DNA from: Pseudomonas sp. SST3
Lineage (GTDB): Bacteria; Pseudomonadota; Gammaproteobacteria; Pseudomonadales; Pseudomonadaceae
DNA: 64,000 nt
Direction: 5' to 3'
Assembly (NCBI RefSeq): GCF_003325755.1
Contig: NZ_QORI02000001.1
Span: 124,001 to 188,000, forward strand
The notes beneath the pieces were generated by a model, which made no database searches, was not told the DNA's origin, and saw nothing but the letters and a program-made list of their open reading frames with translations. Within the stretch, counting starts at the first letter, position 1; each line of letters opens with the position of its first letter. A program made the translations under genes and the position numbers. This document shows positions 8,172-17,903 of this stretch, in pieces.

Positions 8172-9992
8172 TCAAGCCTTGGCTTTCTTCGCAGCGCGGT
8201 TGCGCTCGCCTTCGTCGAGGATCTTCTTGCGAAGACGGATCGACTTCGGGGTCACTTCGCAGAGCTCGTCGTCCTGGATGAACTCCAGTGCCTGCTCCAG
8301 TGTGAAGCGGACCGGCGGGACCAGGGCGATGGTTTCGTCCTTGCCCGAAGCGCGCATGTTGTCGAGCTTCTTGCCTTTGGTTGGGTTCACGCCCATGTCG
8401 TTGTCACGGCTGTTCAGGCCAACGATCTGACCGTTGTAGATTTCCTGGCCGTGCTCGACGAACAGCTTGCCGCGTGCCTGCAAGGTTTCCAGGGAGTAGG
8501 TCAATGCCTTGCCGGTCTCGACCGATACCAGCACGCCGTTCTGACGCCCGGACATGTGTCCGGACTTCATCACATCGTAGCGATCAAAGATGGAGGTCAG
8601 AATGCCTGCACCGTTGGTGATGGTCAGGAAGTGGTTACGGAAACCGATCAGGCCACGGGCCGGGATGTTGTATTCAAGGCGCACACGGCCCTTGCCATCC
8701 GGAACCATGTTGCTCAAATCACCCTTACGCAGGCCCATTTCTTCCATGACCTTGCCCTGGGATTCTTCCGGGATGTCGATGGTGACGTTTTCGTAAGGCT
8801 CGTGCTTAGCGCCGTCCACTTCGCGAATGATCACTTCCGGACGACCTACGGCCATCTCGAAACCTTCGCGACGCATGGTTTCGATCAGGACCGACAGGTG
8901 CAGTTCACCACGTCCAGAGACCTTGAACTTGTCGGCAGAATCGCCTTCCTCGACACGCAGGGCTACGTTGTACAGCAGCTCCTTGTCGAGACGGTCCTTG
9001 ATGTTACGGCTGGTGACGAACTTGCCTTCCTTGCCGCAGAACGGCGAATCGTTGACTTGGAAGGTCATGGAAACGGTCGGCTCGTCAACGGTCAGCGGCT
9101 TCATCGCTTCGACGTTGTTTTGATCGCACAGAGTGTCGGAGATGAACAGTTCATCCATACCGCTGATGCAAACGATGTCGCCCGCAGTGGCTTCGTCAAC
9201 GTCGACACGGTGCAGACCGTGGTGACCCATCAACTTGAGGATACGGCCGTTACGCTTCTTGCCATGCATGTCGATGGCGGTGACCGGGGTGTTCGGCTTG
9301 ACGCGACCACGGGCGATACGGCCTACACCGATGATGCCGAGGAAGCTGTTGTAGTCCAGAGCGGAGATCTGCATCTGGAACGGGCCGTCGATATCAACAT
9401 TCGGGGCCGGTACGTGGTCGACGATAGCCTGATACAGCGGAGTCATGTCTTCGGCCATGTCGGTGTGATCCAGACCGGCGATGCCGTTCAGGGCCGAGGC
9501 GTAGACGACCTGGAAATCCAGCTGTTCTTCGGTGGCGCCGAGGTTGTCGAACAGATCGAAAATCTGATCCAGCACCCAATCAGGACGCGCGCCTGGGCGG
9601 TCGACCTTGTTGATCACGACGATCGGACGCAAGCCGGCTTCGAAGGCTTTCTTGGTCACGAAGCGGGTTTGCGGCATCGGGCCGTCTTGGGCGTCGACCA
9701 GCAGCAGCACGGAGTCGACCATCGACATCACGCGCTCCACTTCACCACCAAAGTCGGCGTGGCCGGGGGTGTCGACGATGTTGATGCGGTAATCGTTCCA
9801 GCGAATGGCGGTGTTCTTGGCCAGGATGGTGATGCCGCGTTCCTTTTCCTGGTCGTTGGAGTCCATCACGCGCTCGTCGTTGAGCTCGCCGCGCTCCAGG
9901 GTGCCGGACTGACGCAGAAGCTTGTCGACCAGGGTGGTTTTGCCATGGTCAACGTGAGCGATGATGGCGATGTTACGTAGATTCTCGATCAC
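8172..9992 (-). CDS. typA: Translational GTPase TypA/BipA
   Basis: This is the full-length 606-residue ribosome-binding GTPase. The G1 motif AHVDHGKTT is at residues 12-20, the G3 motif [12 protein letters not shown] follows, and the G4 NKVD is at about residue 127. EF-G-like domains II, III and V and the TypA-specific C-terminal domain follow. It acts in late 50S assembly, cold growth and stress translation. It is monocistronic here, with its own terminator downstream. It lies next to thiI, the usual neighbour in pseudomonads. The C-terminus is lysine-rich (NRAAKKAKA). Confidence 0.98.
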   Translation of the reverse strand: MIENLRNIAIIAHVDHGKTTLVDKLLRQSGTLERGELNDERVMDSNDQEKERGITILAKNTAIRWNDYRINIVDTPGHADFGGEVERVMSMVDSVLLLVDAQDGPMPQTRFVTKKAFEAGLRPIVVINKVDRPGARPDWVLDQIFDLFDNLGATEEQLDFQVVYASALNGIAGLDHTDMAEDMTPLYQAIVDHVPAPNVDIDGPFQMQISALDYNSFLGIIGVGRIARGRVKPNTPVTAIDMHGKKRNGRILKLMGHHGLHRVDVDEATAGDIVCISGMDELFISDTLCDQNNVEAMKPLTVDEPTVSMTFQVNDSPFCGKEGKFVTSRNIKDRLDKELLYNVALRVEEGDSADKFKVSGRGELHLSVLIETMRREGFEMAVGRPEVIIREVDGAKHEPYENVTIDIPEESQGKVMEEMGLRKGDLSNMVPDGKGRVRLEYNIPARGLIGFRNHFLTITNGAGILTSIFDRYDVMKSGHMSGRQNGVLVSVETGKALTYSLETLQARGKLFVEHGQEIYNGQIVGLNSRDNDMGVNPTKGKKLDNMRASGKDETIALVPPVRFTLEQALEFIQDDELCEVTPKSIRLRKKILDEGERNRAAKKAKA

Positions 9993-10128
9993 AGTAGTGG
10001 TCTCGTAGTTGGGTCGGGCGACGGAGCGGATGCGTTCAGCGCCCTACGCGAAAAATCGGATTTGATAAAAGCTGGTAATTGATGAGGCGTCGCGGCGTTT
10101 ACAGGCCGCGGTGAGGGTCGGGAGGGCG

Positions 10129-10148
10129 ATGGCGGATACTGCCGCCAT
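10129..10148 (-). terminator. Weak hairpin downstream of thiI
   Basis: ATGGCGG (10129-10135) pairs with CCGCCAT (10142-10148) just past the thiI stop. No T-run follows, so it may only stabilise the mRNA end or act as a weak terminator. Confidence 0.3.
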
Positions 10149-10162
10149 TCAGCCCAGGCGTC

Positions 10163-11617
10163 TTATGCCGGACGATAAACGCGCACATTGACATGCCCCT
10201 CACTCAACAAATGATGAGCATGCAGGCGGCTCATGACACCTTTATCGCAATACAGCAGGTACTGGCGATTCACGTCCAGCTCCTTGAAGCGGTTGTTGAT
10301 TGCGTAAAACGGCAACGTTTGCACTTCGATGCCATCCATCTGCAGGGGTTCGTCCTCGGCTGCATCCGGGTGACGGATGTCCAATATCACCTGGCCTGCA
10401 GACGCCTCGGCGACTTCTTCGACTTGCAGGTCCTGATCCAGCTCGTCGATCACCCGGTCGATGGCGACTTGACGGGCGTTCGCCATGGCACGCTCGAGCA
10501 CTGCCATGTCGAACTGCTTCTCTTCGTGCTCGATGCGGTAGCGCTTGGCCTTGGTGGTCGGGTTCTTCGAGATCACGCCGCAGTATTCGGGCATGTTCTT
10601 GGCGAACTCGGCGGTGCCGATTTCGAAGGCGGTATCGATAATGTCCTGCTTGTGGCTGGCGATCAGCGGGCGCAGCACCAGCATATCGGTGGCCGAGTCG
10701 ATCACCGACAAATTCGGCAGCGTCTGGCTCGACACCTGAGAAATCGCTTCGCCGGTCACCAGCGCATCGATATGCAGCCGCTCGGCAATCTCGGTGGAGG
10801 CGCGCAGCATCATGCGCTTGAGGACCACGCCCATCTGACTGTTGTCGACTTTCTCGAGAATCTCGCCGACCACTTCTTCGAAGGGCACGCTGATGAACAG
10901 CACGCGATGTGAGCTGCCGTACTTCTTCCATAGATAGTGGGCGACTTCCATCACGCCCAGCTCATGAGCGCGGCCGCCGAGATTGAAGAAGCAGAAGTGG
11001 GTCATCAGCCCGCGCCGCATCATCTGGTAGGCGGCCACGGTGGAGTCAAAACCACCCGACATCAGCACCAGCGTCTGCTCCAGCGCACCCAGCGGATAAC
11101 CGCCGATGCCGTCATGCTGGGCATGTACGACAAACAGGCGCTGGTCGCGGATTTCCATCCGCACCTCGATTTCCGGTGTTTTTAAGGAGATACCCGCGGC
11201 ACCGCATTCCTCACGCAACCGGCTGCCGACGAGTCGCTCCACGTCCATCGAACTGAACGGATGCTTGCCGGCACGTTTGCAGCGCACGGCGAAGATCTTG
11301 CCGGGGAGGCGGTCGGCAAAGTGCGATTTGCACTTTTCTACGATGTCATCCAGATCGCCCAGCGGATACTCATGAACTTCCAGGCAATGCGCGATGCCCG
11401 GCGTGCAGCGCAGGCGCTCGATCATCAGCTGGAGCGACTTCGAGTCGCTGAGCGCCGTTTCCACCTCAACGTTGTCCCACACGCCTTCCACCCGCAAGTC
11501 GGGATCGAGGTCGCGCAGCACGGTGCGGATATTCTTCGCCAGCTGGCGAATGAAGCCCTTGCGCACCGGTGGGCTCTTGATGGTGATTTCTGGGAATACT
11601 TTGACGATCAGCTTCAT
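10163..11617 (-). CDS. thiI: tRNA uracil 4-sulfurtransferase ThiI with C-terminal rhodanese domain
   Basis: The product is 484 residues with an N-terminal ferredoxin-like/THUMP region, a PP-loop ATPase motif in [16 protein letters not shown] (about residues 182-197), and a C-terminal rhodanese domain with the persulfide cysteine in [15 protein letters not shown]. ThiI adenylates and thiolates U8 of tRNA and, with the rhodanese domain, supplies sulfur for thiamine thiazole synthesis. The length matches the long gammaproteobacterial type. It is transcribed away from glnA; the 170 bases to typA hold only a small hairpin. Confidence 0.97.
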   Translation of the reverse strand: MKLIVKVFPEITIKSPPVRKGFIRQLAKNIRTVLRDLDPDLRVEGVWDNVEVETALSDSKSLQLMIERLRCTPGIAHCLEVHEYPLGDLDDIVEKCKSHFADRLPGKIFAVRCKRAGKHPFSSMDVERLVGSRLREECGAAGISLKTPEIEVRMEIRDQRLFVVHAQHDGIGGYPLGALEQTLVLMSGGFDSTVAAYQMMRRGLMTHFCFFNLGGRAHELGVMEVAHYLWKKYGSSHRVLFISVPFEEVVGEILEKVDNSQMGVVLKRMMLRASTEIAERLHIDALVTGEAISQVSSQTLPNLSVIDSATDMLVLRPLIASHKQDIIDTAFEIGTAEFAKNMPEYCGVISKNPTTKAKRYRIEHEEKQFDMAVLERAMANARQVAIDRVIDELDQDLQVEEVAEASAGQVILDIRHPDAAEDEPLQMDGIEVQTLPFYAINNRFKELDVNRQYLLYCDKGVMSRLHAHHLLSEGHVNVRVYRPA

Positions 11618-11745
11618 GGAAACAGCGCGCGCGCTGGCAAGGCGTAAAAAGAGGGGGGCGGAGTATATCGGAAATTGGTCAAGCTTTAGGCAGTTTTATC
11701 AAACGCGCCTAGACTGCACCCAAATTGAACAAACCCGAACAGTGT

Positions 11746-11762
11746 TGCACCAATAAGGTGCA
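11746..11762 (+). promoter_or_regulatory. NtrC enhancer site upstream of glnA
   Basis: TGCACCAATAAGGTGCA is a perfect inverted repeat matching the NtrC consensus TGCACC-N5-GGTGCA. It lies about 85 bases upstream of the sigma54 promoter. A second, degenerate site is at 11817-11833 (TGCACG, N5, GGCGCC). Confidence 0.85.
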
Positions 11763-11846
11763 GAAAAACACTGACATGTGCGGCTGGCCATTGCCCCTGA
11801 CTCGCGAGGCCCAGCTTGCACGCTTCCGGCGCCCAATACGGAGCGC

Positions 11847-11862
11847 TGGCATGCAATTTGCT
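11847..11862 (+). promoter_or_regulatory. Sigma54 (RpoN) promoter of glnA
   Basis: TGGCATGCAATTTGCT matches TGGCAYRNNNNTTGCW at every fixed position, with GG at -24 and GC at -12. It is about 95 bases ahead of the glnA start and downstream of an NtrC site, the standard nitrogen-starvation arrangement. Confidence 0.9.
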
Positions 11863-11955
11863 CTCTTGTGAGGCAGATCGCCTTGGCGGAACATCGCCGC
11901 CCGGCTTCACCCTGATTCGGAAGCGCCAGTCAGCTTCCACCACTTGGAGAACACC

Positions 11956-13362
11956 ATGTCGAAGTCGCTTCAACTGATCAAAGATTACGATGTGAAGTGG
12001 ATTGATCTGCGCTTCACTGACACCAAAGGCAAGCAGCACCACGTCACTATTCCAGCTCGTGACGCTCACGACGAAGATTTCTTTGAGCACGGCAAGATGT
12101 TCGACGGCTCCTCCATCCATGGATGGAAGGGCATCGAAGCCTCCGACATGATCCTTATGCCGGTCGACGAGACCGCCGTGCTGGACCCGTTCACCGAAGA
12201 GCCGACCCTGATCCTGGTCTGCGATATCGTCGAGCCGAGCACCATGCAGGGCTACGACCGTGACCCACGCTCGATTGCCAAGCGCGCCGAGGAGTTCCTC
12301 AAGTCCACCGGCATCGGTGACACCGTATTCGTCGGTCCCGAGCCCGAGTTTTTCATCTTCGACGAGGTGAAGTTCAAGTCCGACATTTCCGGCTCGATGT
12401 TCAAGATCTACTCCGAGCAGGGCTCCTGGATGACCGATCAGGACGTCGAAGGCGGCAACAAGGGCCATCGCCCAGCCGTCAAGGGCGGCTACTTCCCGGT
12501 TCCGCCGTGCGACCACGACCATGAAATCCGTACGGCCATGTGCAACGCCATGGAAGAGATGGGCCTGGTTGTTGAAGTGCACCACCACGAAGTGGCGACT
12601 GCCGGTCAGAACGAAATCGGCGTCAAGTTCAACACCCTGGTTGCCAAGGCTGACGAGGTTCAGACCCTCAAATACTGCGTGCACAACGTGGCCGATGCCT
12701 ATGGCAAGACTGCGACCTTTATGCCGAAGCCGCTATACGGCGACAACGGCTCGGGCATGCACGTGCACATGTCCATCTCCAAAGATGGCAAGAACACCTT
12801 CTCCGGCGAAGGCTATGCCGGTCTGTCCGATACCGCGCTGTACTTCATCGGCGGCATCATCAAGCACGGCAAGGCGCTGAACGGCTTCACCAACCCGTCG
12901 ACTAACTCCTACAAGCGTCTGGTCCCGGGCTTCGAAGCCCCGGTGATGCTGGCCTACTCGGCCCGCAACCGCTCCGCCTCGATCCGTATTCCGTACGTAT
13001 CCAGCCCGAAAGCCCGCCGTATCGAAGCGCGCTTCCCGGACCCGGCCGCCAACCCCTACCTGTGCTTCGCCGCACTGCTGATGGCTGGCCTGGACGGCAT
13101 CCAGAACAAGATTCACCCTGGCGATGCAGCTGACAAGAACCTGTACGATCTGCCGCCGGAAGAAGGCAAGCTGATCCCGCAGGTGTGCGGCAGCCTGAAG
13201 GAAGCCCTGGAAGAGCTGGGCAAGGGCCGTGCGTTCCTGACCAAGGGCGGCGTGTTCTCCGACGACTTCATTGACGCCTACCTCGAGCTCAAGAGCGAGG
13301 AAGAAATCAAGGTCCGTACCTTCGTGCATCCGCTGGAATACGACCTGTACTACAGCGTCTAA
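11956..13362 (+). CDS. glnA: Type I glutamine synthetase
   Basis: The product is the 468-residue dodecameric enzyme that makes glutamine from glutamate, ammonia and ATP. Visible features include the latch-like N-terminus [20 protein letters not shown], the FFIFDEVKF and [19 protein letters not shown] active-site segments, and the adenylylation tyrosine in NLYDLPPEE near residue 397. I start it at 11956, where ATG is preceded by GGAGAACACC. An in-frame TTG at 11944 is rejected. Regulation is by NtrC/sigma54 as the upstream sites show. A strong terminator follows, and the DUF4124 pair and ntrBC lie downstream. Confidence 0.99.
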   Translation: MSKSLQLIKDYDVKWIDLRFTDTKGKQHHVTIPARDAHDEDFFEHGKMFDGSSIHGWKGIEASDMILMPVDETAVLDPFTEEPTLILVCDIVEPSTMQGYDRDPRSIAKRAEEFLKSTGIGDTVFVGPEPEFFIFDEVKFKSDISGSMFKIYSEQGSWMTDQDVEGGNKGHRPAVKGGYFPVPPCDHDHEIRTAMCNAMEEMGLVVEVHHHEVATAGQNEIGVKFNTLVAKADEVQTLKYCVHNVADAYGKTATFMPKPLYGDNGSGMHVHMSISKDGKNTFSGEGYAGLSDTALYFIGGIIKHGKALNGFTNPSTNSYKRLVPGFEAPVMLAYSARNRSASIRIPYVSSPKARRIEARFPDPAANPYLCFAALLMAGLDGIQNKIHPGDAADKNLYDLPPEEGKLIPQVCGSLKEALEELGKGRAFLTKGGVFSDDFIDAYLELKSEEEIKVRTFVHPLEYDLYYSV

Positions 13363-13408
13363 GCCGGTCCGCGCGACCCGAGGCCTCCTTCAGAAGGCCT
13401 CGTTTGCG

Positions 13409-13442
13409 AACAAACCCCGCCTTTCGGCGGGGTTTGTTTTTT
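13409..13442 (+). terminator. Rho-independent terminator of glnA
   Basis: A perfect 13-bp stem (13409-13421 with 13426-13438) has a 4-base loop and ends in a run of six Ts. A second, smaller inverted repeat of GAGGCCT precedes it at about 13380-13402. Confidence 0.92.
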
Positions 13443-13597
13443 CGGGCCGTAAATTCAGCGGATGCGACAGCCACCACCGATCGCGCTCGTCCAAACGATT
13501 GAGCCCAGGTTGCTGCCGCTCCCAAATCACGCGGATCGAGCTTGCTTGCACGCCCAGGCGGTGCAAGGCTTGCAATACCCATCCGCGGAGCTTCCCC

Positions 13598-14128
13598 ATG
13601 CGCATCGCATTGTTCAGCCTGCTTTTGCTCGCTACGGCTCCGGCCCTGGCGCAGATCTACAAGTACACCGACGACAAGGGCAACACGGTGTTCACCAATC
13701 AGCCGCCAGAAGGCGTCGCCGCCGACACGGTCGACTTGCCGCCGGCCAATACGGTCAACATCCGCACACCCGAACCCCCGCCGCCGCTGGCGCAGGAAAA
13801 TGGCGAGGAAGGCGGACAGCCACAGCCCTACCGGAGCCTGGCCATCGGCGGCATTCCCGATGAGCAGGCGCTGCGCGCCAACAATGGCACCTTTGTCGTC
13901 AACGCCCAGCTCGACCCGCCGTTGAAGCAGGGCCACCAGATCCGCTTTCTGCTCGATGGTATTCCGCAAGCGGCACCGAGCAGCGACACCTCACTGCAAC
14001 TGAATAACGTTGATCGAGGCAGCCACTTGCTGGAAGTCCAGGTGCTCAGCGGTGACCGGGTGCTGCAGCGCAGCACAGAAGCATTCACTGTGCAGCGGGT
14101 GCATACCTCCAGCCCCGCACGCAGATGA
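13598..14128 (+). CDS. DUF4124 domain-containing periplasmic protein
   Basis: This encodes 176 residues beginning with a signal peptide (MRIALFSLLLLATAPALA), then the DUF4124 opening QIYKYTDDKGNTVFTNQPPEG. The middle is proline-rich and the C-terminal half resembles an immunoglobulin-like fold (LLDGIPQAAPSSDTSLQLNNVDRGSHLLEVQVLSGDRVLQ). The function is unknown. ATG at 13598 is preceded by GCGGAG. Its stop overlaps the start of the next, paralogous gene by 4 bases (ATGA), so the two form an operon between glnA and ntrBC. Confidence 0.85.
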   Translation: MRIALFSLLLLATAPALAQIYKYTDDKGNTVFTNQPPEGVAADTVDLPPANTVNIRTPEPPPPLAQENGEEGGQPQPYRSLAIGGIPDEQALRANNGTFVVNAQLDPPLKQGHQIRFLLDGIPQAAPSSDTSLQLNNVDRGSHLLEVQVLSGDRVLQRSTEAFTVQRVHTSSPARR

Positions 14129-14757
14129 AAGCGATCCTCAGGCTCGGCCTGCTCGCCCTGTTTTCGCTGCTCGCGCTACCCGCCAGCGCCGGCATCTACA
14201 GCTACATCGACGCACAGGGCAATCGCGTATTTACCGACCGCCCGGGTGGCCGGCCAGTCGAATCGGTCGATGCCAAACCAGTCAACAGCATGCCCGCTCA
14301 GCCTGTGGCGCTGCCTGCCGTAAAACACGAAGCGAAGCGCGAGCCTCGCGTCGCTTATCGGCTGCTGGATATCGTCCAGCCCGAACCCGACGCCACGATC
14401 CGCAACAACGCTGGCGAACTGTCTGTCAGCGTAACCAGTGACCCAATGCTACAGCCCGACCATCTGTATCGTCTGTTGCTCGATGGCAGCCCGATTGCAC
14501 CCGATAGTAGCCAACCCACCGTAGCACTTCATAACCTCGACCGTGGTACCCACCATCTGATCGTAGAAGTTGTCGACGACCAGGGACTGGTATTGCAGAG
14601 CAGCCCGCCGCGCACCTTCCACCTGCTGCGCACCTCCCTCGCTCAAAGACGCATGGTCAACCCATGCAAGAAGGACGAATACGGCGTTCGCCCTGAATGT
14701 CCGCTGAAGGACAAGCCCAAGGAAAAGAAAGATATTCCCTTCGTGCCCTTTCTGTGA
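14125..14757 (+). CDS. Second DUF4124 domain-containing protein, tandem paralogue
   Basis: The 210-residue product has the same plan as its neighbour: signal peptide (MKAILRLGLLALFSLLALPASA), DUF4124 motif GIYSYIDAQGNRVFTDRPGG, a linker, then a repeat of the C-terminal domain with LLLDGSPIAPDSSQPTVALHNLDRGTHHLIVEVVDDQG. A Lys- and Pro-rich tail follows. The two proteins clearly arose by tandem duplication and are translationally coupled through an ATGA overlap. Their conserved place between glnA and ntrB suggests a link to nitrogen control only by position; nothing in the sequence proves it. Confidence 0.82.
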   Translation: MKAILRLGLLALFSLLALPASAGIYSYIDAQGNRVFTDRPGGRPVESVDAKPVNSMPAQPVALPAVKHEAKREPRVAYRLLDIVQPEPDATIRNNAGELSVSVTSDPMLQPDHLYRLLLDGSPIAPDSSQPTVALHNLDRGTHHLIVEVVDDQGLVLQSSPPRTFHLLRTSLAQRRMVNPCKKDEYGVRPECPLKDKPKEKKDIPFVPFL

Positions 14758-14765
14758 CCATTCTA

Positions 14766-14782
14766 TGCACCTGAATGGTGCG
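14766..14782 (+). promoter_or_regulatory. NtrC-like site upstream of ntrB
   Basis: TGCACCTGAATGGTGCG matches the NtrC consensus TGCACC-N5-GGTGCA with one mismatch at the last base. It lies about 110 bases upstream of a sigma54-like promoter, a normal enhancer distance, and suggests NtrC autoregulates ntrBC. Confidence 0.7.
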
Positions 14783-14876
14783 CAAGCCGGACCGGTCTGA
14801 TCCGCTTTACTCGTTTTCGGCGACGCCCTGCCCTGGAGCGCTAGAGAGAACGGCGCTGCGCCGAAAAAGAGCGTCT

Positions 14877-14892
14877 TGGTTTGCTTCTTGCA
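14877..14892 (+). promoter_or_regulatory. Candidate sigma54 promoter of ntrBC
   Basis: TGGTTTGCTTCTTGCA has the GG-N10-GC spacing and matches TGGCAYRNNNNTTGCW except at two positions (C4 and A5 are T). It predicts a transcript start near 14903, just before the ntrB start. Confidence 0.55.
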
Positions 14893-14924
14893 TTTCCTGT
14901 CTTACCTATCGGATGCAGACAGCC

Positions 14925-16007
14925 ATGATCAACGAAGCCCTACAGCGCCTGCTGATCGAGAACCTGACCACCGCTACCCTACTGCTCGATTCGCGCTTGC
15001 GCCTGGAATACATGAATCCGGCGGCGGAAATGCTGCTCGCTGTGAGCGGCCAGCGCAGCCACGGCCAGTTCATCAGCGAACTATTCACTGAATCGCCCGA
15101 AGCGTTGGCAGCTCTACGCCAGGCCGTCGAACAGGCACATCCCTTTACCAAGCGTGAAGCGACACTGACCTCCACCAACGGCCAGGCGTTGACTGTCGAC
15201 TACGCCGTCACGCCAATACTGTCCCGGCAGGAAACCATGCTGCTGCTGGAAGTACTGCCCCGCGACCGGCTGCTGCGCATCACTAAGGAAGAGGCGCAGC
15301 TGTCTGCGCACGAGACCACCAAACTGCTGGTGCGCGGCCTCGCTCATGAGATCAAGAACCCGCTCGGCGGCATCCGCGGTGCGGCGCAACTGCTGGCGCG
15401 GGAGCTGCCCGATGAGGATCTCAAGGACTACACGGAGGTGATCATCGAAGAGGCCGACCGGCTACGAAATCTGGTCGACCGGATGCTCGGCTCGAACAAG
15501 CTGCCGTCGCTGTCGATGATCAACGTTCATGAAGTGCTCGAACATGTGGCCAGCCTGATCGAGGCTGAAAGCCAGGGCAGCCTCATTTTGGTGCGTGACT
15601 ACGACCCGAGCATCCCAGAAGTGCTGCTCGACCGGGAGCAGATGATCCAGGCGGTGCTCAACATCATGCGCAACGCCATGCAGGCCTTGGCCGGGCAGAG
15701 CGAACTGGGGCTCGCGCGGCTGACCCTGCGCACGCGCACCCTGCGTCAGTTCACCATCGGCCATGTTCGGCATCGCCTGGTCGCACGTGTCGAGATCATC
15801 GACAACGGGCCGGGCATCCCGGCCGACCTGCAGAACACGCTCTTTTATCCGATGGTCAGCGGTCGCCCGGACGGCACCGGACTGGGTCTGGCCATCACTC
15901 AGAACATCATTAGCCAGCACCAGGGCCTGATCGAATGCGAGAGCCATCCCGGCCATACCGCGTTCTCGATCTTCCTGCCGTTGGAACAAGGAGCTCCTTG
16001 CGCATGA
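14925..16007 (+). CDS. ntrB: Nitrogen sensor histidine kinase NtrB
   Basis: The 360-residue cytosolic kinase controls NtrC phosphorylation in response to nitrogen status through PII. It has an N-terminal PAS domain (about residues 5-115), a dimerisation/phosphoacceptor helix with H141 in RGLAHEIKNPLGGIRGAAQLL, and an HATPase domain with DNGPGIP and the GTGLGLAI loop. Pseudomonas homologues are about 360 residues and begin near INEALQRLL, so I use ATG 14925; ATG 14913 is also possible. Its stop overlaps the ntrC start (ATGA). A sigma54-like promoter and NtrC site lie upstream. Confidence 0.97.
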   Translation: MINEALQRLLIENLTTATLLLDSRLRLEYMNPAAEMLLAVSGQRSHGQFISELFTESPEALAALRQAVEQAHPFTKREATLTSTNGQALTVDYAVTPILSRQETMLLLEVLPRDRLLRITKEEAQLSAHETTKLLVRGLAHEIKNPLGGIRGAAQLLARELPDEDLKDYTEVIIEEADRLRNLVDRMLGSNKLPSLSMINVHEVLEHVASLIEAESQGSLILVRDYDPSIPEVLLDREQMIQAVLNIMRNAMQALAGQSELGLARLTLRTRTLRQFTIGHVRHRLVARVEIIDNGPGIPADLQNTLFYPMVSGRPDGTGLGLAITQNIISQHQGLIECESHPGHTAFSIFLPLEQGAPCA

Positions 16008-17440
16008 GTCGAAGCGAAAACGTCTGGATCGTCGATGACGACCGCTCCATCCGCTGGGTACTGGAAAAGGCTCTGCAACAGGAAGGCATGGCCACGCAGA
16101 GCTTCGACAGTGCCGACAGCGTGCTCTCCCGCCTGGCGCGGCAACAACCGGATGTGATCATCTCCGACATTCGCATGCCCGGCATCAGCGGCCTGGACCT
16201 GCTGGCGCAGATCCGCGAGCTGTACCCGCGCCTGCCGGTGATCATCATGACCGCACATTCGGACCTCGACAGCGCGGTGGCATCCTACCAGGGCGGCGCC
16301 TTCGAATACCTGCCCAAGCCATTCGACGTCGACGACGCCGTGTCATTGGTCAAGCGCGCCAACCAGCATGCGCAGGAACAGCAGAACCTGCAGGAACCCA
16401 CCAACCAGCACCACACGCCGGAAATAATCGGCGAGGCGCCGGCGATGCAGGAAGTCTTTCGCGCCATCGGCCGGCTTTCGCATTCCAATATCACCGTGCT
16501 GATCAATGGTGAGTCCGGCACCGGCAAGGAACTGGTCGCACACGCGCTGCATCGTCACAGCCCGCGCGCGGCATCGCCGTTCATCGCATTGAACATGGCG
16601 GCCATCCCGAAAGACCTGATGGAATCGGAGCTGTTCGGCCACGAGAAAGGTGCCTTCACCGGTGCGGCCAACCAACGCCGCGGGCGTTTCGAGCAAGCCG
16701 ACGGCGGCACCCTATTTCTCGACGAGATCGGCGATATGCCGGCCGATACCCAAACCCGCCTGCTGCGCGTCTTGGCCGACGGCGAGTTCTACCGCGTCGG
16801 CGGCCACACGCCGGTAAAAGTCGACGTGCGCATCATCGCCGCCACCCATCAGGATCTGGAAACCCTGGTGCAGGCGGGCAAATTCCGAGAAGACCTGTTC
16901 CATCGCCTGAACGTCATTCGCATCCACATTCCGCGGTTGGCCGATCGGCGCGAAGACATCCCCGCATTGGTCCGGCATTTTCTCGTCAGTGCCGCGCAGG
17001 AGCTGGCCGTCGAGACCAAACTGCTCAAATCCGAAACCGAAGAATATATGCAGAACCTGCCCTGGCCGGGCAACGTACGCCAGCTGGAAAACACCTGCCG
17101 CTGGATCACGGTGATGGCCTCAGGGCGCGAAGTCCACGTCAGCGACCTCCCCCCGGAGTTGCTCAATCAGCACGCCGACGCCCTGCCGTCGAACAACTGG
17201 GAGCAGGCGCTGCATCAATGGGCCGACCTGGCGCTGGCTCGCGGTCAGTCCAGCCTGCTCGACGAAGCGGTGCCGGCATTCGAGCGGATCATGATCGAGA
17301 CAGCCCTCAAGCACACCGCCGGCCGACGTCGCGATGCGGCCCTGCTGCTCGGCTGGGGACGCAACACCCTGACGCGAAAGATCAAGGAACTGGGCATGGG
17401 TGGCGACGCCGGTGATGACGACGAGGGCGAGGACAACTGA
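16004..17440 (+). CDS. ntrC: Nitrogen response regulator NtrC, sigma54 activator
   Basis: The 478-residue protein has a receiver domain (D55 in VIISDIRMPG is the phosphoacceptor), an AAA+ domain with Walker A GESGTGKE and the sigma54-contact GAFTGA loop in ELFGHEKGAFTGA, and a C-terminal Fis-type helix-turn-helix (RRRDAALLLGWGRNTLTRKIKELG). Phosphorylated by NtrB, it activates sigma54 promoters of nitrogen genes such as glnA in this window. Start at 16004 overlaps ntrB by 4 bases. The C-terminal tail is unusually acidic (GDAGDDDEGEDN). Confidence 0.98.
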   Translation: MSRSENVWIVDDDRSIRWVLEKALQQEGMATQSFDSADSVLSRLARQQPDVIISDIRMPGISGLDLLAQIRELYPRLPVIIMTAHSDLDSAVASYQGGAFEYLPKPFDVDDAVSLVKRANQHAQEQQNLQEPTNQHHTPEIIGEAPAMQEVFRAIGRLSHSNITVLINGESGTGKELVAHALHRHSPRAASPFIALNMAAIPKDLMESELFGHEKGAFTGAANQRRGRFEQADGGTLFLDEIGDMPADTQTRLLRVLADGEFYRVGGHTPVKVDVRIIAATHQDLETLVQAGKFREDLFHRLNVIRIHIPRLADRREDIPALVRHFLVSAAQELAVETKLLKSETEEYMQNLPWPGNVRQLENTCRWITVMASGREVHVSDLPPELLNQHADALPSNNWEQALHQWADLALARGQSSLLDEAVPAFERIMIETALKHTAGRRRDAALLLGWGRNTLTRKIKELGMGGDAGDDDEGEDN

Positions 17441-17449
17441 CCGAACGGT

Positions 17450-17483
17450 GTGAGGGTCGCGGTCAGCGTGGCGCGACCCTCAC
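17450..17483. terminator. Bidirectional hairpin between ntrC and the convergent gene
   Basis: GTGAGGGTCGCG (17450-17461) and CGCGACCCTCAC (17472-17483) form a perfect 12-bp stem with a 10-base loop between convergent genes, overlapping the last codons of the minus-strand one. There is no clear T-run on either side. Confidence 0.6.
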
Positions 17484-17903
17484 CCGCAATACCCAATCGC
17501 CGTCCCGCTCCTCGCCCTCCCATTCAGCAACCAGCGGTCGAGTCGACACGAAGTGCAACAGCAGGCCCCTCTCCGTAAGTTGCAGGCGCCAGCCGACGCT
17601 CGTACCATCGAGCTCAAGCCGTCCATTGCCAGCGCTGCCCTGCGCTTGGAACAGCATGCCAACCGCGCCGTCGATATCCTGGCTGTACAGCTGCGGCTCG
17701 CGATCGAACCACAGTTGCAGGCCGTCGGCGATCGGCTCAACCCGTAGCAATTGCACGGGGCCCGGCGCCGTGACGCGGCCGATCAAGGCACCCACCAGCA
17801 ATCCGATCAGCACCAGCGAGCCGAAAAAGCGCCGACGATGACGGCGTAACGGATCGCTTGGCACAGTAGAATGCCGGTCGTTTTCTGAGTCGGTGACGCG
17901 CAT
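17463..17903 (-). CDS. Hypothetical inner-membrane-anchored protein
   Basis: This encodes up to 146 residues of unknown function. A basic N-terminal region ([11 protein letters not shown]) precedes one transmembrane helix ([20 protein letters not shown]), followed by a probably periplasmic beta-rich domain ([20 protein letters not shown], then [12 protein letters not shown] at the end). The ATG used (17903) lies inside CATG, the same four bases that hold the opposite-strand trmL start, so the two starts would overlap head to head. A GTG 13 codons in is an alternative that would remove the overlap. Confidence 0.6.
   Translation of the reverse strand: MRVTDSENDRHSTVPSDPLRRHRRRFFGSLVLIGLLVGALIGRVTAPGPVQLLRVEPIADGLQLWFDREPQLYSQDIDGAVGMLFQAQGSAGNGRLELDGTSVGWRLQLTERGLLLHFVSTRPLVAEWEGEERDGDWVLRVRVAPR

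Larger units (their letters stand above)
11618..11955. promoter_or_regulatory. glnA/thiI divergent regulatory region
   Basis: This region of about 340 bases separates thiI from glnA and holds the nitrogen-control elements listed separately: one perfect NtrC site, weaker NtrC-like sites at 11715-11731 and 11817-11833, and a sigma54 promoter. No gene is supported inside it. Confidence 0.7.

Noticed and set aside
8451..9980. A 509-codon plus-strand frame opposite typA
   Set aside because: It is an antisense shadow of a highly conserved gene and has no family features.
11686..12684. Long minus-strand open frame across the glnA start
   Set aside because: It is the shadow of glnA, and the non-coding part overlaps the sigma54 promoter and NtrC site.
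13271..13597. Extension of the first DUF4124 gene back into glnA
   Set aside because: It would overlap glnA and its terminator; the signal peptide begins at 13598.
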